In this document: positions 33,670 through 43,786 of the stretch, piece by piece
Position numbering within the stretch: the stretch's first letter is position 1
Layout of the letters: each line of letters begins with the position of its first letter
Source of the DNA: Streptomyces fungicidicus
GTDB taxonomy: Bacteria > Actinomycetota > Actinomycetes > Streptomycetales > Streptomycetaceae
Direction of reading: 5' to 3'
Length of the DNA: 64,000 nt
NCBI RefSeq assembly: GCF_003665435.1
Contig: NZ_CP023407.1
Span: 6,125,501 to 6,189,500, forward strand
Notes under the pieces: generated by a model
Databases searched by the model: none
What the model saw: only the letters and a program-made list of their open reading frames with translations
What the model was told of the DNA's origin: nothing
Made by a program: the position numbers and the translations under genes

Positions 33670-35865
33670 GTGGCCGGCGACAAGCAAGCGGAGACGACGA
33701 GCGTGCCAGCCGAGGCGCGGGAGAAGCACGCCAAGCTCGCTGAGCGGATCGAGGAGCACCGCTTCCGGTACTACGTGAACGACGCCCCCGTCATCAGCGA
33801 CGCCGACTTCGACCGGCTGCTGCGCGAACTGGAGGCGCTGGAGGAGGAGCACCCTGAGCTGCGCACCCCGGACTCCCCGACCCAGAAGGTCGCCGGGGCG
33901 TACGAGACGGAGTTCACCTCCGTCGAGCACCGCTCGCGGATGCTCTCCCTCGACAACACGTTCAACGACGACGACCTCGCCGCCTGGGTGGAGCGCATCC
34001 ACCGGGAACTGGGCACGCAGAAATACCACTTCCTGTGCGAGCTCAAGGTCGACGGACTCGCCGTCAACCTCACCTACGAGCGGGGCCGGCTGGTCCGCGC
34101 GGCGACCCGCGGCGACGGCCGCACCGGTGAGGACATCACGCCCAACGTGCGCACCATCGCCGAGATCCCGGACCGGCTGACGGGCGACGAGGTGCCCGAC
34201 GTCGTGGAGATCCGCGGCGAGGTCTACTTCCCGATGGAGAAGTTCCAGGAGCTGAACGCCCGGCTGGTCGAGGCCGGCGACAAGCCCTTCGCCAACCCGC
34301 GCAACGCGGCGGCCGGTTCGCTGCGCCAGAAGGACCCCCGGGTCACCGCCACCCGCCCGCTGCACATGGTGGTCCACGGCATCGGCGTCCTGGAGGGCTA
34401 CCGCGGCATGACCCGCCTCTCCCAGGGCTACGACCTCCTCAGGACCTGGGGCCTGCCGACCTCCCCGCACAACAGGGTGGTCGACGACCTGGAGGGCGTA
34501 CGGGAGTTCATCGCGTACTACGGCGAGAACCGGCACTCCGTGGCGCACGAGATCGACGGGGTCGTCGTCAAGCTCGACGAGATCCCGCTCCAGGGCCGTC
34601 TCGGCTCCACCTCACGCGCCCCCCGCTGGGCCATCGCGTACAAGTACGCGCCCGAGGAGGTCAACACCAGGCTGGTGAACATCCGCGTGGGGGTGGGCCG
34701 TACGGGCAGGGTCACGCCGTACGCGCAGGTCGAACCGGTGACGGTGGCGGGGTCCGAGGTCGAGTTCGCCACCCTGCACAACCAGGACGTGGTCAAGGCC
34801 AAGGGCGTCCTCATCGGGGACACGGTGGTGCTGCGCAAGGCCGGTGACGTGATCCCCGAGATCCTCGGGCCCGTCGCCGACCTGCGGGACGGCAGCGAGC
34901 GCGAGTTCGTGATGCCGGCCGAGTGCCCCGAGTGCGGTACGCCGCTCAGGCCGATGAAGGAGGGCGACGTCGACCTGCGCTGCCCCAACGCCCGTACCTG
35001 CCCGGCTCAGTTGCGGGAGCGGCTGTTCTACCTCGCCGGGCGCAAGGCGCTGGACATCGAGCACTTCGGCTACGTCGCCGCGGCCGCGCTGACCAGGCCG
35101 CTGGAGCCGGAGGAGCCGCCGCTGCGGGACGAGGGCGACCTGTTCGACCTCACCGTCGACCAGCTGCTGCCCATCAAGGCGTACGTCCTGGACCAGGACA
35201 GCGGTCTGCCCAAGCGGGACCCGAAGACCGGCGAGGAGAAGATCGCCACCGTCTTCGCCAACCAGGAGGGCGAGCCGAGGAAGAACGCGGTCGCGATGCT
35301 GGCGAACATCGCGGCGGCCAAGGAGCGTCCGCTGGCCCGCGTGCTGACCAGTCTGTCGATCCGCCACGTCGGTCCGGTCGCCGCGGAGGCGCTGGCCCGT
35401 GAGTTCCGCTCCATCGACCGCATCGAGCAGGCCACCGAGGAGGAGCTGGCGGCGACCGAGGGCGTCGGCGGCATCATCGCCGCCTCGCTCAAGCAGTGGT
35501 TCGCCGAGGACTGGCACCGCGAGATCATCCGCAAGTGGAAGACGGCCGGTGTCCGTATGGAAGACGAGAGGTCCGGGGAGGACGAGGGCCCGCGTCCGCT
35601 GGAAGGGCTCACCGTGGTGGTGACCGGAACCCTGGAGAACTTCACCCGCGACGGCGCGAAAGAGGCACTGCAGAGCCAGGGCGCGAAGGTGACCGGATCC
35701 GTGTCCAAGAAGACGGCGTTCGTCGTCGTGGGCGACAATCCCGGGTCAAAATATGACAAGGCGATGCAGTTGAAGGTGCCGGTCCTGAACGAGGACGGCT
35801 TCAACGTCCTTCTGGAGCAGGGTCCGGAGGCCGCGGCGGACGTCGCGCTTTCGGCCGAGGAGTAG
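33670..35865 (+). CDS. ligA: NAD-dependent DNA ligase
   Basis: 731 residues from GTG 33670 with GGGAGGA nine bases before. Domain Ia (HRFRYYVNDAPVISDADFD) precedes the adenylation domain with K126 in CELKVDGLA. An OB fold follows, then the four-Cys zinc finger starting CPECGTPL near 419. The helix-hairpin-helix region comes next, and a BRCT domain spans about 642-725 (LTVVVTGTLENF). It seals nicks during replication and repair using NAD+. Essential housekeeping gene of normal length. Confidence 0.97.
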   Translation: MAGDKQAETTSVPAEAREKHAKLAERIEEHRFRYYVNDAPVISDADFDRLLRELEALEEEHPELRTPDSPTQKVAGAYETEFTSVEHRSRMLSLDNTFNDDDLAAWVERIHRELGTQKYHFLCELKVDGLAVNLTYERGRLVRAATRGDGRTGEDITPNVRTIAEIPDRLTGDEVPDVVEIRGEVYFPMEKFQELNARLVEAGDKPFANPRNAAAGSLRQKDPRVTATRPLHMVVHGIGVLEGYRGMTRLSQGYDLLRTWGLPTSPHNRVVDDLEGVREFIAYYGENRHSVAHEIDGVVVKLDEIPLQGRLGSTSRAPRWAIAYKYAPEEVNTRLVNIRVGVGRTGRVTPYAQVEPVTVAGSEVEFATLHNQDVVKAKGVLIGDTVVLRKAGDVIPEILGPVADLRDGSEREFVMPAECPECGTPLRPMKEGDVDLRCPNARTCPAQLRERLFYLAGRKALDIEHFGYVAAAALTRPLEPEEPPLRDEGDLFDLTVDQLLPIKAYVLDQDSGLPKRDPKTGEEKIATVFANQEGEPRKNAVAMLANIAAAKERPLARVLTSLSIRHVGPVAAEALAREFRSIDRIEQATEEELAATEGVGGIIAASLKQWFAEDWHREIIRKWKTAGVRMEDERSGEDEGPRPLEGLTVVVTGTLENFTRDGAKEALQSQGAKVTGSVSKKTAFVVVGDNPGSKYDKAMQLKVPVLNEDGFNVLLEQGPEAAADVALSAEE

Positions 35866-36125
35866 CGGTTGAAGGCCACCCGTTCGGCGCATATCAGATG
35901 CATACGGGTGGCTGGGGCGCATTCGGGCAACCGTCGGCGACCGGTGCCCGTACAAGCCCTCTGCGGCCTACTGTTGAGATGTGCGCCTGCCGTGCCCAGC
36001 TGCGGCCGGCGCAACCCCGTACTCGTGAGGGGTCGGGGGTAAGGGCTTTCCACCGCGGAGCCGCTGAGGGACGTCGGGCATCGGGCCGCGTTGCGTGGGC
36101 ACCGCCGGCTGGGAGAGGGACGGGA

Positions 36126-38378
36126 ATGGAACCGACCGAGAGCGCCGCCCCGGGCTCACGGCTGCGCCTGCGCCGCATGGCGGTCGTCCGGCGGCGCGCG
36201 CGTGGGAACGGGCGGCCCGCGGGGCGACCGGACGCGCAGGCGCGCACCGGTGCGGGCGCCGCGGACGCGCGCGGGGCCGGACACCCGTCCGCCGGACGCG
36301 GCCCCGGACTGCCCGAGGCACTGTCCGGGTCGGACGCCGAACGGCACCCGTCCTGGCCCGCGTTGCCCACGGCGGTCGTCGCGGCGGCCGGCTTCGTGCT
36401 GGGCGCGGGCTTCCTGCGGGCGTTCACCGGAGGGCACGCGCTCTTCCCGTCCGGCGCCGTCGGCTGGTCCCTGGCGGTGCTGACCGGAATCATCGTCGGG
36501 CACCTCGTGATGCTGGGCCGCTCCCGGTGGTGGGGCGGCACCGGCTCGGGCGCCGCCCTCACCCTCGCCGTGCTGCTGCTCTACGGCTGGCTCCCGGCCG
36601 GGATGGTCAGCCTCACCGTCGTCGTGCTGGTCGGCATGGCCCGCCGGGGCCGCTGGCGGCAGGGCGTGCTGCACGGCGCGGTGGACCTGCTCGGCATCGG
36701 CGCCGGGGCGCTGGTGCTGGCCGCGTTCGGCTGCGTGCCCTCCGTGGAGGCGCCGTCGACCCCGGACACCTGGACGCTGTACACCGCTCCCGGGGTGGTG
36801 CTGGTCGCCGCCACGTATCTCGTGGTCACCCGGACCCTGCTGTGGTACCTGCACACGCCGCGCGCGGGACTGCCCACGGTGGCCCGCACCGCCCTGGCCC
36901 GGCAGGGCCTGGTGGCCGTCGCCCTGCTCGGCATAGCGCCCCTGGTGTGCGTCGTCGCGGACGCCAAGCCGGTGCTGCTGCCGCTGTTCTCCATTCCGCT
37001 GATCGCCCTCGACTCCACGCTGTGGATAGCCCGCGCGCGGGCGGAGGAGCAGTTGCGCGACCCGCTGACCGGGCTGCCCAACCGGCAGTGGCTGCAGGAA
37101 CGCATCTGGACCGCACTGGACGACGCCGAGCGGATCGGCGCCCGCGCGGCGCTCATGCTGATCGACCTGGACCGGTTCCGGTCGGTCAACGACACCCTCG
37201 GTCATCTCGCCGGTGACCGGCTGCTGCTGCAGATCGCCGACCGGCTCAGGCTCGCCCTGCCGCGCGGGGCGGAGGCCGCGAGACTCGGCGGCGACGAGTT
37301 CGCCGTTTTACTGCCCGTCGCCGACTCCACGACCTCCGCGACCCGTGTCGCCCGCGGCCTGGTCGCCGCCCTCAGCTCCCCGCTCGACCTCGACGGGCTC
37401 ACGCTCGTCCTGGAGGCGAGTGCGGGAGTCGCCGTCTTCCCCGACCACGCGGACGACGCGGAGGGGCTGCTGCGCCGGGCGGACGTGGCGATGTATCAGG
37501 CCAAGCGGGACCGTACGGGAGTCGAGGCGTACGAGTCCAAGCGCGACTCCAACACCCCCGACCGGCTGGGGCTGCTGGGCGATCTGCGGCGGGCCCTGGA
37601 CGCGCGGGAGGTCGAGCTGCACTACCAGCCGAAGGTGCGCTTCGACGGGCAGGTCGCGGGGCTCGAGGCGCTGGTGCGGTGGGTGCACCCGGAGCGCGGG
37701 AAGGTGCCGCCGGACGAGTTCATAGCGATAGCCGAGTCGTCCGGGCTGATGCCCCATCTCACCGAGTACGTGCTGGAGACGGCGCTGGGGCAGGTCGCGC
37801 GGTGGCGCGCCCAGGGGCTGTTCGTGCCGGTCGCCGTGAACGTGTCGCCGCGTGACGTCCACACGCCCGGGTTCGCGGGTTCCGTGGCGGCGCGGCTGGC
37901 CCGGCACGGGGTGCCGGCCGGCGCGCTGCAGCTGGAGATCACCGAGCATGTGCTGCTCGAGGACCCGCAGCGCGCGGCGGACACGCTGAACGCGCTGACC
38001 GGGCACGGCGTGAAGATGTCGCTGGACGACTTCGGCACGGGGTACTCGTCGCTGGTGCACCTGCGGCGGCTGCCGGTCAGCGAGCTGAAGATCGACCGGT
38101 CGTTCGTGGCCCGGCTGGCCGTGGACGCCGAGGACGCGGAGATCGTGCGGTGCACCGTCGATCTGGCGCACTCGCTGGGCCTGCTCGTCGTCGCGGAGGG
38201 GGTCGAGGACGACGAGACGTGGGAGCGGCTGCGGGACCTGCGCTGCGACGCGGTGCAGGGCTGGCTGGTCGCCGCCGCGATGCCGCCCGAGGAGATGACG
38301 GCCTGGCTGCTGGCCCGCGGTTCCCGCGGCTGGGTCCGGGCCGCCGCCGCCCTCCCCGCCGCGGCCACCGACGAATAA
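36126..38378 (+). CDS. rmdB: membrane GGDEF-EAL protein, probable c-di-GMP phosphodiesterase
   Basis: 750 residues from ATG 36126 after GAGAGGGACGGGA. An Arg-rich cytosolic tail (1-75) precedes several membrane segments (about 78-300). GGDEF domain has GGDEF at 388-392, but the inhibitory RxxD site is RGAE. The EAL domain has EAL at 514-516, the metal stretch DDFGTGYSSL (634-643) and EGVEDDETW, all intact, so hydrolysis of c-di-GMP is expected. Codon 395 (37308-37310) is TTA, the rare Leu codon read by the bldA tRNA. The gene follows ligA as in S. coelicolor, where this position is rmdB (from memory). Confidence 0.88.
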   Translation: MEPTESAAPGSRLRLRRMAVVRRRARGNGRPAGRPDAQARTGAGAADARGAGHPSAGRGPGLPEALSGSDAERHPSWPALPTAVVAAAGFVLGAGFLRAFTGGHALFPSGAVGWSLAVLTGIIVGHLVMLGRSRWWGGTGSGAALTLAVLLLYGWLPAGMVSLTVVVLVGMARRGRWRQGVLHGAVDLLGIGAGALVLAAFGCVPSVEAPSTPDTWTLYTAPGVVLVAATYLVVTRTLLWYLHTPRAGLPTVARTALARQGLVAVALLGIAPLVCVVADAKPVLLPLFSIPLIALDSTLWIARARAEEQLRDPLTGLPNRQWLQERIWTALDDAERIGARAALMLIDLDRFRSVNDTLGHLAGDRLLLQIADRLRLALPRGAEAARLGGDEFAVLLPVADSTTSATRVARGLVAALSSPLDLDGLTLVLEASAGVAVFPDHADDAEGLLRRADVAMYQAKRDRTGVEAYESKRDSNTPDRLGLLGDLRRALDAREVELHYQPKVRFDGQVAGLEALVRWVHPERGKVPPDEFIAIAESSGLMPHLTEYVLETALGQVARWRAQGLFVPVAVNVSPRDVHTPGFAGSVAARLARHGVPAGALQLEITEHVLLEDPQRAADTLNALTGHGVKMSLDDFGTGYSSLVHLRRLPVSELKIDRSFVARLAVDAEDAEIVRCTVDLAHSLGLLVVAEGVEDDETWERLRDLRCDAVQGWLVAAAMPPEEMTAWLLARGSRGWVRAAAALPAAATDE

Positions 38379-38671
38379 CCCGACCGCCCCCGCCCCCACC
38401 GACGCGCACGCCCCACACCGGACGCCGGCGCCGCGCACCCCTGGCGTGCGGCGAGCGAGCCGGCGGGAGTCCGCGATGCCGCGGCCGTCGTGCTGATCTG
38501 CGCCGGTCTGCTCTTCGCGGTCTGAGCGCGGTTCCGCCGTTCCCGGCGGCTCCGCCGGCGGCCCGGGGGAAACCGTTTAACGGCCACGGGGTCCGGCCCC
38601 ATAGGATTGGGTCAAACCGACTTGCCCAAGCCGATTCACCCCAACCGCAACTCACCCCAGAGGATCGCTGC
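38379..38671 (+). promoter_or_regulatory. gap upstream of gatC, with likely gatC promoter
   Basis: No gene with a plausible start is seen here. TAGGAT at about 38602-38607 is a possible -10 box about 65 bases before gatC. GAGGATCG just before the ATG is the ribosome site. Confidence 0.35.
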
Positions 38672-38968
38672 ATGCCTGGCATCACGCGCGAGGAGGTCGC
38701 CCACCTCGCCCGGCTGGCGCGTCTGGAGCTGAAGCCCGAAGAGCTCGACCACTTCGCAGGCCAGCTCGACGACATCATCGGCGCGGTAGCCCGCGTCAGC
38801 GAGGTCGCCGACCAAGACGTACCGCCGACCTCGCACCCGCTCCCGCTGACGAACGTCATGCGGCCGGACGAGGTCCGTCCCTCGCTCACCCCCGAGCAGG
38901 CGCTCTCCGGCGCCCCGGCCCAGGAGCAGCAGCGTTTCAAGGTGCCGCAGATCCTGGGGGAGGAGTAA
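38672..38968 (+). CDS. gatC: Asp/Glu-tRNA(Asn/Gln) amidotransferase subunit C
   Basis: 98 residues, the normal size. MPGITREEVAHLARLARLEL opens the family helix, and the belt segment HPLPLTNVMRPDEVRPSL wraps GatA. It stabilises the GatA-GatB complex that converts misacylated Glu-tRNA(Gln) and Asp-tRNA(Asn) to the amide forms. The start lies 5 bases after AGAGGATC. gatA follows after 5 bases. Confidence 0.96.
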   Translation: MPGITREEVAHLARLARLELKPEELDHFAGQLDDIIGAVARVSEVADQDVPPTSHPLPLTNVMRPDEVRPSLTPEQALSGAPAQEQQRFKVPQILGEE

Positions 38969-38973
38969 CCGCC

Positions 38974-40466
<1,493 letters not shown>

Positions 40467-40470
<4 letters not shown>

Positions 40471-40706
40471 GCGCACTGTCCAAGGCCAAGGGCTTCAAGA
40501 AGTCCAAGTCCGGTCTGTACGTCTCCATGGCCACCTCGGCGTTCGGCGCCGTCGGGGTCTACAAGCAGATCAAGAAGGCGCGTGGCGACAACGACACGCT
40601 GCGGCTGCTCGACGCCGTCGTGACCGGAGCCGCGGTCGTCACCAACCTCGCCATCCTCTACCGCGAGCTGAAGCGCCTCGGCGACGACGACGTCCTGCTG
40701 GGCTGA
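40467..40706 (+). CDS. small conserved-looking membrane protein between gatA and gatB
   Basis: 79 residues from a GTG that overlaps the gatA stop by four bases (GTGA). It opens with a basic segment (SALSKAKGFKKSKSGLYVSM). Two weak hydrophobic stretches follow (ATSAFGAVGVY; AVVTGAAVVTNLAILY), ending in an acidic tail (GDDDVLLG). The coupling and G/C third positions show it is a real gene. Function is unknown. It lies inside the amidotransferase operon, 15 bases before gatB. Confidence 0.8.
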
Positions 40707-40721
40707 GAGGGAAGTTACACC

Positions 40722-42233
40722 GTGACCATCACGACCGACCTGGTGTCGTACGAGGACGCGCTGGCGTCGTACGACCCCGTCATGGGCCTCGAGGTCCATG
40801 TCGAACTCGGCACCCGGACCAAGATGTTCTGCGGCTGTTCGACCGCACTGGGCGCCGACCCCAACACCCAGACCTGTCCCGTCTGCCTCGGCATGCCCGG
40901 CGCGCTCCCGGTCGTCAACGCGACCGGCGTCGAGTCCGCGATCAGGATCGGCCTCGCGCTGAACTGCGAGATCGCCGAGTGGTGCCGCTTCGCCCGGAAG
41001 AACTACTTCTATCCGGACATGCCGAAGAACTTCCAGACCTCCCAGTACGACGAGCCGATCGCCTTCGACGGCTACCTCGACGTGCAGCTGGAGGACGGCG
41101 AGACCTTCCGCGTGGAGATCGAGCGCGCCCACATGGAGGAGGACACCGGCAAGTCCACGCACGTGGGCGGCGCCACCGGCCGTATCCACGGCGCGTCCCA
41201 CTCCCTGCTGGACTACAACCGCGCCGGCATCCCGCTCATCGAGATCGTCACCAAGCCCATCGTGGGCGCCGGTGAGCGTGCTCCCGAGGTCGCGCGGGCG
41301 TACGTCCGTGAGCTGCGTGAGCTCATCCGGGCGCTCGGCGTGTCCGAGGCCCGCATGGAGATGGGCCAGATGCGCTGCGACGTCAACCTGTCGCTGATGC
41401 CGAAGGGCGCCGACAAGTTCGGCACCCGCTCCGAGACGAAGAACGTGAACTCGCTGCGGTCCGTCGAGCGGGCGGCGCGCTTCGAGATCCAGCGGCACGC
41501 GGCCGTCCTCGGCGGCGGCGGCACGATCGTCCAGGAGACCCGGCACTTCCACGAGGACACCGGGTCCACGACCTCGGGCCGCGTGAAGGAGGAGGCCGAG
41601 GACTACCGGTACTTCCCGGAGCCCGACCTGGTGCCCGTCGCCCCGGCCCGCGAGTGGGTGGAGGAGATCCGCGGCACGCTGCCCGAGCTGCCGCTGGTGC
41701 GCCGCAGCCGGCTCCGCGAGGAGTGGGGGATCTCCGGCACCGACATGCAGGCCATCCTCAACGCCGGCGCGCTGGACCCGATCGTCGCCACCATCGACGC
41801 CGGGGCCGACGCGGCCTCCGCCCGCAAGTGGTGGATGGGCGAGCTGGCCCGCAGCGCCAACGAGTCCGGCAAGGCGCTCGACGAGCTGGCGATCACGCCG
41901 GTCCAGGTCGCCCGGCTCACCGAGCTGGTGAACGCCGGCGACCTGAACGACAAGCTGGCCCGCCAGGTCATCGAGGGGGTCCTCGCCGGTGAGGGCACCC
42001 CCGACGAGGTGGTCGACAAGCGCGGCCTGAAGGTCGTCTCCGACGAGGGCGCCCTGGGCACCGCCGTCGACGAGGCCATCGCCGGCAACCCGGGCATCGC
42101 GGACAAGATCCGCGGTGGCAAGGTGGCCGCGGCCGGCGCCCTGGTCGGCGCCGTCATGAAGGCCACGCGCGGGCAGGCGGACGCGGCCCGGGTGAAGGAA
42201 CTGATCCTGGAGCGGCTGGGCGTCGAGGGCTGA
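40722..42233 (+). CDS. gatB: Asp/Glu-tRNA(Asn/Gln) amidotransferase subunit B
   Basis: 503 residues from GTG 40722 after GAGAGGGAAG. The cradle domain has MGLEVHVELGTRTKMFCGC, the zinc-type CPVCLGMPGALPVVN, and KNYFYPDMPKNFQTSQY. The C-terminal helical and YqeY-like domain binds the tRNA. It phosphorylates the misacyl group and amidates it. Ends the gat operon at a strong hairpin. Confidence 0.97.
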   Translation: MTITTDLVSYEDALASYDPVMGLEVHVELGTRTKMFCGCSTALGADPNTQTCPVCLGMPGALPVVNATGVESAIRIGLALNCEIAEWCRFARKNYFYPDMPKNFQTSQYDEPIAFDGYLDVQLEDGETFRVEIERAHMEEDTGKSTHVGGATGRIHGASHSLLDYNRAGIPLIEIVTKPIVGAGERAPEVARAYVRELRELIRALGVSEARMEMGQMRCDVNLSLMPKGADKFGTRSETKNVNSLRSVERAARFEIQRHAAVLGGGGTIVQETRHFHEDTGSTTSGRVKEEAEDYRYFPEPDLVPVAPAREWVEEIRGTLPELPLVRRSRLREEWGISGTDMQAILNAGALDPIVATIDAGADAASARKWWMGELARSANESGKALDELAITPVQVARLTELVNAGDLNDKLARQVIEGVLAGEGTPDEVVDKRGLKVVSDEGALGTAVDEAIAGNPGIADKIRGGKVAAAGALVGAVMKATRGQADAARVKELILERLGVEG

Positions 42234-42248
42234 CCGTCACCGACCGTG

Positions 42249-42284
42249 AGAGGGGGCGCGCCGGGTCCGGCGCGCCCCCTCTTT
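42249..42284 (+). terminator. terminator of the gat operon, bidirectional
   Basis: A 16-bp perfect stem (42249-42264 with 42267-42282) followed by TTT on the plus strand, 15 bases after the gatB stop and just before the convergent methyltransferase gene end. Confidence 0.85.
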
Positions 42285-42299
42285 CCTGCGGTCACGCGG

Positions 42300-43103
42300 T
42301 CAGGGGCGGCGGCCCACCACGCGTGCGAAGCCCAGCGTGCGGCCGCGGTCGGCGCGGAGCATCTTCGCGCTCTCCCCGCTCATCCGCACATGGAGCTCCT
42401 CCGTGCTGTGCTCGGCGACGACGTCGCACCAGAGCAGCCACTCCCGCCAGCCGTCCTCCAGCCAGTCGGCCGTCCCGACCTCGACGGCCCCGCTGCGGGT
42501 CCAGTGGCGGCGCCACCAGCCGGGGGTGTGGAAGCACCAGAACGCGGGGTCCCAGTAGGGCTTCAGATGCTCCGGCGGCTCGCTGCCCTCGATCTCCTCG
42601 GTCAGCGAGGGGACGACGACGCCGATCCGTCCGCCGGGCTTCAGCAGCCGCGTCAGCGTCGGCAGGTACAGATCGTCGGTGCCGAAGTACTGGTACGCGT
42701 CGACGGAGACGATCGCGTCGAAGCTCTCCTCCCCGAAGGGCAGGTCGTGCGCCTCCGCGTGGACCGGCAGCACCCGGTCGGCGACGCCCGCCTCGGCGAC
42801 GCGGCGCGCGTTGTCGTCCGGCCTGATCCACAGGTCGGCCGCGGTGACCTGGACGTCGTACTCCTTGGCCAGGAAGACCGACGTCATGGCGCGTCCGCAG
42901 CCCAGGTCGAGCACCCGGGCGCCGGGGCGCAGGGTGTCGAGGCCGAGGGCGGGGGCGAGCCACTCCAGCAGCCACAGCGCGTGCGGGCCCATCTGGTTGT
43001 CGACGGCCCAGCGGGCGTCGTAGGCGGCGCTGCGGGGGTAGCGGGGCAGGGTGATGCGGCCGGTCAGGTCGTCATGCGGGGTGTTCGGTGTGATGTCCGA
43101 CAT
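42300..43103 (-). CDS. SAM-dependent methyltransferase, class I
   Basis: 267 residues from the ATG at 43103, preceded by CAAGGAGC; longer readings lack a ribosome site. SAM-binding motif VLDLGCGRAMTS at about 64-75, acidic loop VTAADLW, motif II-III DAIVSVDAYQYF and LKPGGRIGVVVP. The Trp/Phe-rich region FWCFHTPGWWRRHW suggests a hydrophobic small-molecule substrate. Stands alone, convergent with gatB. Confidence 0.88.
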   Translation of the reverse strand: MSDITPNTPHDDLTGRITLPRYPRSAAYDARWAVDNQMGPHALWLLEWLAPALGLDTLRPGARVLDLGCGRAMTSVFLAKEYDVQVTAADLWIRPDDNARRVAEAGVADRVLPVHAEAHDLPFGEESFDAIVSVDAYQYFGTDDLYLPTLTRLLKPGGRIGVVVPSLTEEIEGSEPPEHLKPYWDPAFWCFHTPGWWRRHWTRSGAVEVGTADWLEDGWREWLLWCDVVAEHSTEELHVRMSGESAKMLRADRGRTLGFARVVGRRP

Positions 43104-43278
43104 CGGTGAACGGGCTCCTTGAGGCCGTGAAGAGGGAAGAAGGGGTCGCGTCGGAGACCGGACGGACAAGCATCAAAGCACCTGCTTCGGACGGCGGCGG
43201 CTGCCGCGGGACGTCGGACCGATGGACGTTAGCAGCCCGCCTCCACCCCCGGCATCCGGATTTCCCGGACCGGCGCGC

Positions 43279-43284
43279 TACGCT
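43279..43284 (+). promoter_or_regulatory. -10 box before the 107-residue membrane protein
   Basis: TACGCT ends eight bases before ATG 43293 with no ribosome site between, pointing to a leaderless message. Confidence 0.5.
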
Positions 43285-43292
43285 CCCGCGCC

Positions 43293-43616
43293 ATGAGTGG
43301 ACGCACCGATTCCGACGAGCCGCCCCCGGAGGTCCGGGCGGACGACGCCGAAGCGGATGACGAGGCCCCGCCGCCGGCGCGGCGGGCCCGCTGGACCTCC
43401 GCCGGCGCCGGAACCGTGCTCGCCCTCACGGGTCTGGCCGCCGCGCTGCTCCGGCTCGCCGATTCCGCTCCGGCCCTCGTCCCGGTCGCCTACGCGTGCG
43501 GTGCCGCCGTCTGCGCCCTCGCCGCGGTCCTCGGCTCCCGCGGACGGACCCGCAGGGCGCTGTGGCTGCTGATCGCGGGGCTCATGGTCATGGCGCTGGG
43601 GGACCACTTCGACTGA
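43293..43616 (+). CDS. small membrane protein with acidic N-terminus
   Basis: 107 residues. The first 35 are acidic and Pro-rich, followed by an Arg cluster and three hydrophobic segments (GTVLALTGLAAALLRL, VPVAYACGAAVCALAAVLG, LWLLIAGLMVMALG), ending GDHFD. No family is recognised. The leaderless -10 box and codon usage support a real gene. Confidence 0.75.
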   Translation: MSGRTDSDEPPPEVRADDAEADDEAPPPARRARWTSAGAGTVLALTGLAAALLRLADSAPALVPVAYACGAAVCALAAVLGSRGRTRRALWLLIAGLMVMALGDHFD

Positions 43617-43786
43617 GCGGCGCCGCCGTCCGCGGCGATGTGAATAAGCACACGAAAGCGACAAACGATCATTCTTGCCTGCAAGAGTGGGCGGTGCATT
43701 GCTCATGCGTTCTTTGCGGGCTGTTCGGTTCACGCTCGACTGTTCCCGGTCAAAGATCCACACCGAGTCATCACGGGAGCACATTC

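Noticed and set aside
38379..38525. An open stretch after the GGDEF-EAL stop ending in a hydrophobic peptide (VVLICAGLLFAV) before a TGA
   Set aside because: No ATG or GTG with a ribosome site opens it; it continues in frame from the upstream stop and is probably non-coding or a decayed end.
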